From Mixophyes australis (taxonomy: Eukaryota; Chordata; Amphibia; Anura; Limnodynastidae): a stretch of DNA of 64,000 bases. Location of the stretch: the NCBI GenBank assembly GCA_036250195.1, contig JAVHZZ010000003.1, forward strand, positions 87,499,418 to 87,563,417, in the 5' to 3' direction. Shown piece after piece: positions 12,040 through 22,362 of this stretch. The position numbers and the translations under genes are program-made. Within the stretch, counting starts at the first letter, position 1. Every line of letters begins with the position of its first letter. The notes under the pieces are model-generated. The model was given only the letters and a program-made list of their open reading frames with translations, had not been told where the DNA came from and did no database searches.

Positions 12040-12420
12040 AGCCGGCATAATACAATTGGCAGAGGCATCGTTAGTCCCTCATACCAGGAGAGCTTACCAT
12101 TCAGCATGGCAACAGTGGGTCCGCTTCCAAAACTGATCAGTTAGGCAAGGGTCATTGGTTAATTCTGAAGGCATCAAGCAACACTTTTATTTGGCCGGTA
12201 GCATGGTGTACTCGTCTTTTAGCTTTACGCCCCCCGAAAGGAGTACCCTGGTTGGTACATGCGGATGGAACATTCTTGACGAAGTATCAATTCAATGCCC
12301 TGTTTAAAAAAGCCTTGCATCACGCAGGTCTAGACCCGACACTTTTTCATTTCCATCAACAACATTAAGTCCCTGGGACGGCGGAAATCTGACGCTTATA
12401 AAAGATATATACGGCCTTAG
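12040..12420 (+). pseudogene. DIRS tyrosine recombinase, broken
   Basis: N-terminal piece: Q-L-A-E-A-S-L-V-P-H-T-R-R-A-Y-H-S-A-W-Q-Q-W, the core-binding-type start of these recombinases. C-terminal piece: V-H-A-D-G-T-F-L-T-K-Y-Q-F-N-A-L-F, then I-K-S-L-G-R-R-K-S-D-A-Y-K-R-Y-I-R-P, which carries the nucleophilic Tyr. Between H-F-H-Q-Q (about 12,360) and I-K-S-L-G the segment with the catalytic His-x-x-Arg box is lost, and much of the middle of the protein is missing too. The product would be inactive. Confidence 0.75.
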
Positions 12421-12539
12421 TCCTTTGGTTCTGCAGGCTATAGATTGTTGCCATTTTATATTGTCGCTGGGTGTAAGTTTGTGTCTGCAACTATTTTGTC
12501 ATCCTTCGTTTCCTCTTGCAACTACTTTTTCCATTTGAT

Positions 12540-13076
12540 CCCTCTCACCCCCCCCCCCCCTCCATTTATACTTTCGCCGTTAGTGCTAGGTTTAACCGCT
12601 CGTCACGATATGTAGGGGCATGAAGGAATTTTCCCATTTTCTCCCTGGATTAAGGCCTGATTAGTGGTGAGCCTCCGGGGTTTTATGGGTGTTACGCCTT
12701 CATTTGGGCGACCAGAAAGACATTTTGTGAGACAGCAACTGGTCACACGGTGCTATCGCTAATTGGCCGAAGGGCACTACCCTCTTTGAAGCACCGCGGC
12801 TCTTGGTTCTTCAAACAGGACTCCTTGGCCTGCCTTGTACGGGTTGGGCATTGTGAGCCCAGAGGGGGGCAGTCACGCTGACGCCAGATTTAGCACCTGA
12901 CAATCATAAAGCATTTGTCCTGGGATTAGTGGTTAGTGCCAGATGGCCATACACTGTTTGGTATTTTGACGTCGGTTGGGCCGCCTCACGATTTTGCCTT
13001 CTCCACCACCTATTTAAATCAAATTTAAATTTTAATAAATTGTGACCTACATTTTGCCAAATGTAACAGTTGTCTT
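12540..13076. other. DIRS 3' non-coding region
   Basis: After the recombinase comes a poly-C run (about 12,549-12,560), several hundred bases of GC-richer sequence without an intact frame, and an AATAAA at about 13,035. I read this as the 3' end of the DIRS element; the exact terminus is unresolved. Confidence 0.45.
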
Positions 13077-13408
13077 GTGTCGTTAATTTTAGTGTTAAGT
13101 TTAGAAGTTAAAGTTTTAGAAGGAGTAATAGTAACAACAGTAAGACCTCTGCAGTCTGCAGTTTACAAGTTTTGTCTCCCAATATGGTTGTTGTTTGCTG
13201 TGTGTAGTGATGTCCATGGATGCCAAGAAGTGGGGGGGGGGGGGCAGATACAAAATACCAGAGCCTTGGCCTGCCTGAGAGGCCCTGCTGCCAGGTAGTT
13301 AAAAAAAAAGTTAAATTACTTTTTCTTTTTCTTTTTTCCATCCAGTGGCAGGCATTGTGGAAGCTGCAATAACAGGTAGGTGAGAATGACGCCATTTTAA
13401 TACATAAT

Positions 13409-13610
13409 GGGGGAATTCAATTGCTGGCAATGTGGTGCACGGACATCACATCGAACACATTGCCAGAAATTATGCTAGAGCTCACCACCCATTTTGCTCA
13501 CACCTCTGTTGGGTGTGAGGAAAAATGAGTAGAGATTTCTGTCAAACTCTCCAGCCTGAAATGTCTCACGGTCATTCCCGGAGGCACTTTGCAACTAATT
13601 GCATTCCCCC
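13409..13610. mobile_element. 202-bp MITE, 5-bp target duplication
   Basis: The left end GGGGGAATTCAATTGC is matched by an inverted right end GCAACTAATTGCATTCCCCC. ATAAT flanks both sides as a direct repeat (13,404-13,408 and 13,611-13,615). No coding capacity. The superfamily is not certain. Confidence 0.75.
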
Positions 13611-13619
13611 ATAATGTCA

Positions 13620-15083
13620 TGTGTAGAGAGGGGCAGCCACAGCCCATGTTGGCCATGCCCCCATCACTATGTGACCACACCCCCTTTGACTGGAAGTTTC
13701 TGTATCGGGGGCCCAAATTCCTCTTGCCGGAGGATGTCACCAGGTAGATTCCAATAAATCGATATGCTGGAGGCAACCTTCAATGAAGATAAATAAAAAA
13801 CCGATTACTATGGGACCACATATAGATGTTTGGAGCAACAGTGTTTGGAGTTTAGGCTTCATTTTCCTCTACTTTACAGATGGAGATTTAATTGAACAGA
13901 ATGTACCAGTACATTTCGCATTTCAACATGTGTTTCAGATCCATTCAAGTGCATTCTGTTTGAAGTATGTACTCTTAGATTATAACTTATTTCGGAGAAG
14001 AGCTATCATTACTTTTGGCTTCAGTAAATGATTGCACTCTATATATTGGTAACATATATTTATTTATTCCTTAAAAATGGAAGGTGTAAGACTAAAATGA
14101 GCAAAACAAAGACTTACAGCAGATGAACAAACCTTCCAGGGAATATGTGTTAATATAATAAAGACAGCGAAAAACAAAGTTAAATTCCAGGTTTAAATTA
14201 AATAAAATTAGAAAAAAATGAATAGACCAGTTGTTTTTTTTCAGTCAGTTTTTTATGTTTCCATGTAAACTTTTAAATAATAAATGAATTTATAATTGTT
14301 GTCCATCTTTATTTCATTACACTGTCCTTTGTCTTTTTAGCATATTTTAGACATAATAATTATATATAGTGCACATGACAAGATTGTACATTAACAGATT
14401 TATTTCCTATTGTTATCTGTATTTTCAACTTTTGGAATATTATGCAGCTCAAAGCTGTGTTCAAAATAATTCTTAAAGCAAGAAACATCATTGTCTGTGC
14501 ACATGAGTAAGCATTCTGAAGAAAAGAAAATTACTGCTAATTATAGGGTACACGTGTGAAGTCTAAACTCTACATTAGAAAAATCTAGAGTGAAAAGAAA
14601 TGCTATTAGCTAAAATGCTTCATGGAACAAAGATCTATTTTAGACACAACCAACATAGTCATACCAATGTGGATAACAGATGAGGTCAACATTACAGAAA
14701 ATTGTTGCTATTTAATGTTGGTTTTCAAAGTTGTTATAACATTGCACTCTTTCATGTCAGAAACTGACACAACAATATAGTATATAAATACTCAATATAC
14801 AGAAAGAACAATACAGTCAATAGCCATTTCCCATTCTGTCGCAGGTAAAGGAACTTGAATACAATTAGCACACCGGCAACTTGGAAAACATTTTGTGCTG
14901 TATATTTATGACTTTCTTTTTCTTACTCATAAGGTCCAAATTCATGCTATAGAAAGTGACCATGAGAGTTCCCATTGGTTAAATACTTTACTCTGGCAAG
15001 TAAGTGTACCATCTGTAGAATCCTCAAACATACCTGAGAACTGACATGTTACTCTCTCAGAGTTAAGTTTAAAGTCCTCAATT
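13620..15083. other. No gene seen
   Basis: AT-rich DNA with no RNA gene, long frame or bounded repeat that I can support. Confidence 0.45.
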
Positions 15084-15084
15084 A

Positions 15085-15738
15085 TAACATAGTAACATAG
15101 TAACATATATTTGATGAGGTTGAAAAAAGACATCAGTCCATCAAGTTCAACCTATTTTGGATCTCCTGCGATCCTGCACTTATATTTGAAATTAATCCAC
15201 AGTAAGCAACCGCCAATCTGTTTCAATTGTGAAAATCCCCCCAGACTCAATATTGCAGTCCTATTTTTACCCTATATCCACTACTATCCTTCATTTTAAA
15301 TTAGCGGTCATATCCCTGGATACACCTTTCCACTAAAAAATTGTCTAACCCTTTCTTAAACATATCTATTGAATCTGCCATCACAACCTTCCCTGGCAAT
15401 GAATTCCATATCTTGAACCCCTTCCTTAGCTGGTTGTGAAATTTCCTCTCCTCTAACCTTAGTGGATGACCACGTGTCCTGTGTATGGTCCTTGGGGTAA
15501 AAAGTTCCCATGCAAGCTCTCTGTATTGACCCCTAATGTATTTGTACATAGTAATCATATCTCCCCTTAGACGCCTCTTTTCTAAAGTAAACATGACTAA
15601 ACTGGCTAACCTTTTCTCATAACTTAATGAATCCATACCCTTTATCAATTTTGTCGCCCTTCTCTGAACCCTTTCTAGTTCCAAATTATCTTTTTTATAG
15701 AGTGGTGCCCAGAACTGTACTGCATATTCAATCTAAGC
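15085..15738 (-). mobile_element. 5'-truncated LINE, L2/CR1-type 3' end
   Basis: On the minus strand the sequence starts mid-gene near 15,738, encodes the C-terminus of a non-LTR reverse transcriptase, then has a short 3' UTR. The UTR ends in tandem ATGTTACT units (plus-strand AACATAGTAACATAG, about 15,085-15,105). This end is typical of L2/CR1-like LINEs in amphibians. Severe 5' truncation is the usual result of target-primed reverse transcription. Confidence 0.85.
15301..15735 (-). pseudogene. LINE reverse transcriptase C-terminal fragment
   Basis: The minus-strand frame ends at a TAA at 15,301. It contains E-R-V-Q-R-R-A-T-K-L-I-K-G, then E-K-R-R-L-R-G-D-M-I-T, then W-N-S-L-P-G-K-V-V, the conserved post-palm region of L2/CR1-type LINEs. 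The frame extends upstream of its first Met-compatible codon to Q-F-W-A-P-L-Y-K-K before a stop. The endonuclease and the RT catalytic residues are absent because of truncation, so this is a fragment rather than a gene. Confidence 0.85.
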
Positions 15739-15739
15739 G

Positions 15740-17686
15740 TTTCCACATCCACTGATTTGCATGATATATTGATATATTGAATGAATCTTCACTGCTAACA
15801 TACATAAAGACTAATTAAGTTGCTATTACCCTACCTCTATTATTGGGGTTCACTTCATTTTGAAAGTAATAACCAAGAGGCCCATATTTTCTTTTGGTTG
15901 ACTAATAAAGTAAAGCAGTAAAACTAGTGTAGGAACATACCCCCCATGTACAATTTTAATTTGAAGAGACTAAATTATGGGACAATAAATATTTTGCATT
16001 AAGCATCTACATGTAATAAAGTAGCCACCCCTAGGGAAACCAGGACACAATGGAGGTCTATTTATTAGTCATTTGAAACCTATTTCATTTACATACGTTT
16101 CTTGTGATGGATCCAATTGATTTGATAATTATGGCAATTACTGCAACTGTACAGTGAAACGTGGTATCAATCCTAGAAACGTAAAGATGAGCAAAGCTCC
16201 CGCAATTCAATTCAGTAGATGATATACAATTTTGGTCCTCTAATTTGATTGAGAATCTTTCCTGAGGCTTTTATTAATAGAACAAATGAAAAAGTAATTT
16301 AAAAAATGTTAAGATAATAAAAAGAATTAGGTGTAGGCACTATTATAATAATATGCAACAACTAATACAATACAATACAAAAAAGTATATAGTATAGTAA
16401 GGTCTAAAAAATACTTTAATATCACAGCAAAATTAGAATAGGCTTATCTGGATAGAAATCTTGGAATGCCAGATAAAAACCTGTGCATCCCTCCTGCCAA
16501 TAAAATGCACCAGGAAAAGTGTCAGTTTACAGGAACACAGTCCTGTAAGAATGATCACCTCAAGAAACCCAACGCGTTTCATCCTCCAGACTTCTTCAGA
16601 GAATCTAATCCTCAAGGTGAATCAAGGTCAAATGCTGCTCAGCCGTCATTAAGATTTTGGCTTTTTGTGCTGCCAGTTAAACCCAACCACACCATATAGC
16701 AGAATGAATTGACCATTGTCATCTCAGCTCTGTTTATATAATGAGACTATAAATTGAGCTAAACGCAAACTTGCAAATTGATTTATTGATTTAATAATAT
16801 ATATTATAATAATATTTTTATTTAATGTGTTCTTAGTAATTTTTACCCTGCTCTACAGTTCTGTTACCAAATGTTTTATCACTTTCAAATAACAAAATCT
16901 CAGCTTGTTGACTCAAACTAAATGGTTTATAACAGTATTTGTCACAGCCAGTGTTGATCATTTCCTGTTTCAATACCAAAATGTAAATCATTCCATTTTA
17001 AAGAAGAGCCAGTCATAATAGACGTAAAGGGCAGCTCTGCAGTAACATTTACAAATGCTCTTGATCTCTATTTTGCTTTGACTTTAATGTTTAATTAATT
17101 TATAAATATGATAATCAAAGATTATAGTTAAGTCAATCAAGAAAACCCTGATGAATAAAGCTGTCTCTAAATGAAACCACACTTTAATTCTCAATTATTT
17201 TTCTTTTGCACTATATTCACATTTATTGGCAAATTGCAGTTTGTGGTGCATTCTTGGCATCTCATTTAGCCTAAAAGTTTGTAAGTACATCTTTTTAAAA
17301 CAAAGTACAGTATTCTGACATCTGTATGCAAAGCTATGTTTTTTCACATGCAGATGAGTTTTGTTTTTTTAATAGAAAAGAGGCGAACAGTAGAGAGGCA
17401 GGAACGGATACTAGAGGAACCCCTATGGCTACATGGCCTAGAACTGACCTCACTGTTCTTTTCCCAGTATAGGTATGGACTAAAGAGGCATGCAGGGCTC
17501 TCGTAGGAAAACTTTTTCACTTCAACGTATGCAGTATTCTTAAATGTTTTATAATGGAAAATGTGTTATTTTTATCCACAAAGATGGTACCTCTTGTGAC
17601 TTCTCTGCCTTCAACAATGAAGTGCTTAGAATAAAAATGTGCAACTCTGCAATCAATATGATTGCAACAGATGGATATCTTCTGTA
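15740..17686. other. Non-coding; possible old repeat at 16,430-16,700
   Basis: Mostly AT-rich. A more complex block at 16,430-16,700 contains the odd string AACCCAACGCGTTTC. It resembles a dispersed repeat, but no ends or duplication were found. Short frames on both strands there have no recognisable domain. Confidence 0.35.
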
Positions 17687-17693
17687 TTATTAC

Positions 17694-17730
<37 letters not shown>

Positions 17731-17732
17731 AT
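17687..17732. repeat. (TTA)n microsatellite
   Basis: About 15 uninterrupted ATT/TTA units. It yields poly-Tyr and poly-Ile readings that are not genes. Confidence 0.95.
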
Positions 17733-17872
17733 TAGTGTGTGTATATTTCTCATTCAGTCAAAATATGGTAAACAAAAGTTTAATTCATGAGAATATGCCT
17801 TAGAACAATTTATGTCACCGCTAATTTGTATTATTTATGAATAGTAATATTTCTGTATTTTTTTAACTCTGT

Positions 17873-18081
17873 AGGGCATATTCACTTGTTTGCGTTACAC
17901 TGAAAAATAACGCACTATTACCGTAATTGCAGTAATAGTGTGCATAAATACCGTTAGTACGGTACCTTTCACTCTGAATTTCAGCTCGCGGCTCAGGGAG
18001 CTGCGAGCTGAAATCCGGCTTAGTATTACCATAATAACAGTAATAAACACCGCGGGGAATTCAATCAATTGAATATGCCTC
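17873..18081. mobile_element. Palindromic MITE, GGGCATATTCA family
   Basis: The left end GGGCATATTCACTT pairs with right end CAATTGAATATGCC. The whole 209-bp body folds back on itself: TTTCAGCTCGCGGCTCAGGG is followed by AGCTGCGAGCTGAAA, and TATTACCGTAATTGC is mirrored by other TTAC/GTAAT blocks. Its ends match the element at 27,108-27,320 and probably 29,472. No clear target duplication. Confidence 0.75.
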
Positions 18082-18445
18082 TTTAACTGCATAGATGATC
18101 ACTGTTTATATAGATTTTATTGCATTTGTAAAATAGTTGTAATGTTAATGATTAGATATTGAACAGTTATTATATATTAGCATGCTTAACATGACTAATT
18201 GAGTCTTATATTTTTGGAACATCTGACAGATTTTATTTGTTCAAATAATGTTACATTTATGCTCTTATAGGAAATATTTCTTCTAGTACAATTCTCATAA
18301 TTTAGAGCAGAAAGTTAGGATATCAAGTTGACGTGACGTGAAGTTTGTTCATGTAAAAAAAAGCCCTCAGATTCCTCCTTTTGGTTTCCACAAGCAGTAA
18401 AACTGTTATAGGAACAAGTAAGTAAGTGTAATGTAAGCTGGAGAT

Positions 18446-18612
18446 CAGAGCCGTAACTTAATATTTTAGCGCCCGGGGTGAGAAGGTAACCTGTTGCCCC
18501 CACTTGTCTTCAATTTTAACCAAATGAGCCTAAAATAGTCATAAACTGTACCCCTCTTCAGCATTGCGTCCTCGGTGGTTGAACCTCTCGCACAGCCCTA
18601 GTTACAGCCCTG
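18446..18612. mobile_element. hAT-type MITE with perfect 8-bp target duplication
   Basis: The ends are CAGAGCCGTAACTTA and (inverted) CAGGGCTGTAACTAG. The 8-bp direct repeat CTGGAGAT lies exactly at 18,438-18,445 and 18,613-18,620. An 8-bp duplication and CAG-type ends are the hallmarks of hAT transposons. It is 167 bp long with no coding sequence. Confidence 0.9.
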
Positions 18613-18716
18613 CTGGAGATATCCAAAAATCAGTTCTAAGAAAATCAGGACAGATGCAAGTTTCTATAAACTTGCTCCTCTGTTTTAGTCAAAGCTTAGG
18701 AGTGATCAGAAGTCTT

Positions 18717-19302
18717 AGGCTAGGTACACACTGGAGGTTTTTCAACCGATTATTGGGACAATCAAAAGAAAAATGACCGTTTAGCCATATATCATGTTAG
18801 TGTGTATACTTACACGATGAACAACCGTTGTTGTCGTTTCATTTGGTTGGTCATACTGTTTATTAATCTTGTTCCTATCACCTTCTGATCATGTATTGTG
18901 TATGCACTCAAGATCATGATCTCCATAGAGTTTACAGAGTCATGGCAATGAACATGTCCCAGTGACTAAATGTAGAGAGTGCTATAAATGGAATAATTTG
19001 TTCATTCGTTCTGAGACTGAATATTTAGTTTCAGAATCACGGACGCTAACGAAATTTGTTATGACATGCGGATAGCTATATAGCTATAACAAGGCGGTTA
19101 ATCAGTGTGACAGGAATGAATGAATGTATATTGTGCTGTCATTCTCTAAAACGACTACAGGATCAAATGAAGAGCACATATCTGAAGGTAAATCGTGTGT
19201 AATGTGTATGCATGAATCGCCTGACTGGTCGTACCTTCAGTTGTAGGTACAATCGCTGTAGATAACAGATTGGTCGTAAAATTCTCCAATGTGTACCTAG
19301 CC
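18717..19302. mobile_element. PIF/Harbinger-like MITE, TTA target duplication
   Basis: The left end GGCTAGGTACACACTGGAG is inverted at the right end as CTCCAATGTGTACCTAGCC. TTA occurs directly on both sides (18,714-18,716 and 19,303-19,305), the usual 3-bp target of PIF/Harbinger elements. The 586-bp interior has no transposase. Confidence 0.82.
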
Positions 19303-19305
19303 TTA

Positions 19306-20473
19306 CTGTGTGGCAAGGTGGGGATCTGCCAGACATGAGGAAAGGGTTATGTCCTTATGGAGTCTGATAGCTTCACACTTTGCTCTCATAGCTGGACATA
19401 CATATGCCTTTTATACGTCAGCTCAGTCTAAATTGGACTTCTCATTAATTACTCAATTACTCAATAGATTACTTTAATCTCCTTAATAGCAGTTAGACAG
19501 GAGATTGCTAGATAATAAATAAAAATGTAAGATGTAGTATCATCCTTACTAGACTAAATTGGTCTGCTGGTAAGATCCAGGTTCTGATTCTCACCCTAAT
19601 GTATCAGAAGATATATTACATAGTAAATAGTCCTCTTGAAGCTGAGAATAGACAACAGCCATGTACAGGGGTGGAACAGTGCATCACCGGACCCCATAGA
19701 CAAATTTGGGATGAGGCCTGGTGATGTCACTCTCTGCTCTCAATAAAACAGAGCAGAGGGGGCGGGTTCTGAGCATGCACGGTCCAGCACATGCTCCCAG
19801 TGTTCATGCAAGGTACTGACACATTATCAGATAGGCCCTTTGATCTGCTCTTTTGAAAGCATAGTGGGGGCATCAGCTGGGAGCAGGGGGAGCAGGGACC
19901 TCAATGGTGGTGGTGATATGGCATTGCCAGGTCCCCATCACCTCTGAGCCCAGTTGCCACTGCACCCCCTGCATCCATGAAAGTTACGCTGCAGCCCAGG
20001 TAGTTAATGATATCCATCCACTACAACAGAGCCTATGGTTCCTACTAGATCTGATCAAATCATACATGCACAGGCCAACTTTCTCAGGAAACATCTCTTA
20101 GTAGCTAATACATACAATAAGATGGTGACAAGTGCAGCTGCACAAGATTTAGGGATAGACCCGTCTCGTACTTAACCCCATAAATGGCTAAGGCACCCAG
20201 TCCCCTGTGCATACATTTGCATTGGGAGATGAATAAAGAAGCTTCAGCAGAGGACAAAAACAAATTTGTCAAATACCAAACAAAGTTATGTGCCTTGGCA
20301 GAGTGAAAATTCTTGGCCACATAGAAAGCTACTGTGACCCTGGTCCCATTTTAATCATGTTTGCCTGTAGGTGGATAGGCAGTGGTTATTGAGAGACATG
20401 TGACTTTATAGGCATAAACATTTTTGGTCTGAGTGAACCAGGGTGAGGATAATTTGGTTTATTTTTCTTGTGT
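19306..20473. other. Non-coding, traces of old repeats
   Basis: No gene is supported. A GC-richer block at 19,670-19,990 (GGGGTGGAACAGTG, then GGGGGCGGGTTCTGAGCATG) looks like an old dispersed repeat without identifiable ends. Confidence 0.35.
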
Positions 20474-20665
20474 ATTTATATACCACCAATCATAATTTGC
20501 AGCGCTTTACAGAGAATATGTAATAATTCACACCAGTCCCTCCCCCATTGGAGCTTACAATGTACATTCCCTACCATACACACACACACACACATACATA
20601 CATAGATTAGCGACCATTTTGTCAGAAGCCTATTATATTGTCAGTTTGTTTTTGAACTGTGGGGG
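20474..20665 (-). mobile_element. tRNA-type SINE, 3' part (split by LTR)
   Basis: Read on the minus strand this matches the 3' half of the SINE at 53,244: a TAAGCTCCAATGGGG block, a CA/TG dinucleotide tract (about 20,577-20,594), and the tail around CTCTGTAAAGCGCTGCAAAT. The SINE continues on the other side of the LTR at 21,244. Confidence 0.8.
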
Positions 20666-21238
20666 TGTTTCCGGTGAAACTATTTCAGGTTCTTTCAGGT
20701 TGCAAGGAGCTAAAAAGTCGTGACCACAAAGTTCAAATATCAATCTTTTATTGCAAACAAGTAAAATGATAATAATAAGGTACTTAGCTTTGATAGTTCT
20801 CTTAGTAATATGTTTAATAAGCAATTATCCAGGGCCCTCCTCTCTCTTTCTCTCTCTCGCTGGATAGACAAATGACTGGCACCATTACAGACGTCCAGGA
20901 CGAGACAACTTGTGTCGCAGCAAAACCAGCTTTTATAGAAAGGAAACTAAGGGTGCCGGATGTCACTAACATATAAGGTATAAACATGATTAAGACCTTC
21001 TTATTGGTACAGCTATGAGTATTAAACTGTTTCACTTATTCTATGCAGGTGCAATAGCAGTGAAGTTACTTTCCAAAACATGCGCAGTTAGCACTGGGAC
21101 AACACCTAGCTGATATATGTATATAAACATATCCCAGAAAGGCCTTGTCTTGGTTACATCAGCATTTCAAAATACACACAATAAAAGTGCAAGAACAATA
21201 AAATGGAGTTCAGCGGCCATTTTGCTTGGCCTGTGACA
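20666..21238 (-). mobile_element. 573-bp solo LTR inserted in the SINE
   Basis: On the minus strand it begins TGTCACAGGCCAAGC and ends CGGAAACA, i.e. canonical TG...CA. It has a TATA-like CTATAAAAGC (plus strand, about 20,933-20,941) and a poly(A) signal in CAATAAAAGATTG (about 20,740). The flanks are GGGGG (20,661-20,665) and GGGAG (21,239-21,243), a 5-bp duplication with one change. The SINE reads continuously once the LTR and one copy are removed. No coding sequence, so it is a solo LTR of an unidentified ERV or LTR retrotransposon. Confidence 0.82.
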
Positions 21239-21243
21239 GGGAG

Positions 21244-21295
21244 GAAACCGAGCACTCAGATGAAACCTACACAAATATGGGGAGAACATACAAAC
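21244..21295 (-). mobile_element. tRNA-type SINE, middle part
   Basis: The minus strand reads a TTTGTATGTTCTCC block and GTTTCCTCC, matching the middle of the SINE at 53,244. The tRNA-like head (A and B boxes) is missing, so this copy was 5' truncated before the LTR entered. Confidence 0.78.
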
Positions 21296-21299
21296 AATA

Positions 21300-22054
21300 A
21301 ATGTGTCTAGGTTTGTAGGGAATGTGGAAAATTCTCAATAAGCAGACTGTGCATCACATCCTAACAGATATGTCACAATATATACACATATGAATACATG
21401 ACAAGTTGACAGCAAATCATTATACGAATACATTTCTAAAAAAAAATGCACTGTTACTGTATTATTGTATTACTATTTTTTGTACAAATTTATAGGTATA
21501 GTGCTTTTGATGTTACCTGGTCATTTATCAATGTGTGTATATACTATTATATATCTATTAATAACAATAAAGCTAATGTAATGTTTAAAATAATACAGCC
21601 TTTCAGATTTTGCAACAGAATGAGATAAATCTCCTAAAATTATAGTTTCTCTGTATAAAGTATAAACTATAATGTATTTATATTCAGCAACTGTATGTCA
21701 ATATTGCTTCAAATATGTAGTTGATCCTTAGAGGACAGTATCAAATGGGCTTTTTAGAACAATTCAAATTTTTGACCTAGAAACCACAGCATTCTAAAGA
21801 GATGATAAGCTCAGAAAGTATAACATTAAAGTGGATGGTCAACGCTGTTCCCATGTCACACAAGTGCAGTTAATACACTGCAGGTGGCAAACATTTTTCC
21901 CCGTTCACTTTAATGACTAAGAGTGTTCTTATTTAGAATGCAGTTTTTTCTAAAATGCCTGTTACTATGAAACTGTTTACATTTTCAATAGTATTCTGAT
22001 TAGATGGGAATTTCAGGCAGCTATAACCTACAAGTGCCTAAAATCCCCCTCTAG
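21300..22054. other. No feature seen
   Basis: AT-rich non-coding DNA without a recognisable repeat boundary. Confidence 0.45.
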
Positions 22055-22362
22055 TGGCTGCCCGGTGGCACAGTGGTATGCATTGCTGTCTAATAGCGCT
22101 GGGGTTATGCATGCAATTCCTGACAGGGCCATATCTGTGGAGTTTGCATGTTCTCCCGTGTTTGCATGGGTTTCCTCCAAGTCTTCTAGTTTCATATAAA
22201 AACAAACCAGTAGATTTATTGGCTTCTGACAAAATGGATCCTAGTCTGTCTGTCCTTGTGTGTGTGTGGTAGGGAATTTTGATTTCAAGCTTCGATGGGG
22301 CAGGACTGGCATGAATGACTACATATTCTTTTTACAGCTCTGCGTAACATGATTGGTGCATG
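22055..22362 (+). mobile_element. tRNA-derived SINE, diverged copy
   Basis: The order of blocks is the same as in the SINE at 53,244: a tRNA-like head GTGGCACAGTGGTATGCATT (A box) and GGGGTTATGCATGCAATTCC (B box), then GGAGTTTGCATGTTCTCCC, a TG tract, GATGGGGCAGG, and the tail around TTTACAGCTCTGCG. It is more mutated than the 53-kb copy. Confidence 0.82.

Larger units (their letters stand above)
9180..13080 (+). mobile_element. Decayed DIRS-like retrotransposon
   Basis: Within about 3.9 kb the plus strand carries, in the DIRS order, a gag-like region (about 9,530-11,540) with a CCCH-type cysteine cluster, the start of the reverse-transcriptase region, the end of the RNase H region with H-V-P-G-V-D-N-K-I-A-D-A-L, and a tyrosine recombinase ending G-R-R-K-S-D-A-Y-K-R-Y-I-R-P. 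This protein set is diagnostic of DIRS-type elements, which replicate through reverse transcription and integrate with a tyrosine recombinase. Stops, frameshifts and deletions occur throughout and the RT catalytic core is absent. The outer limits are approximate: the left edge is a GGTTAACGAATGG region and the right edge an AATAAATTGTGACC region. Confidence 0.8.
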
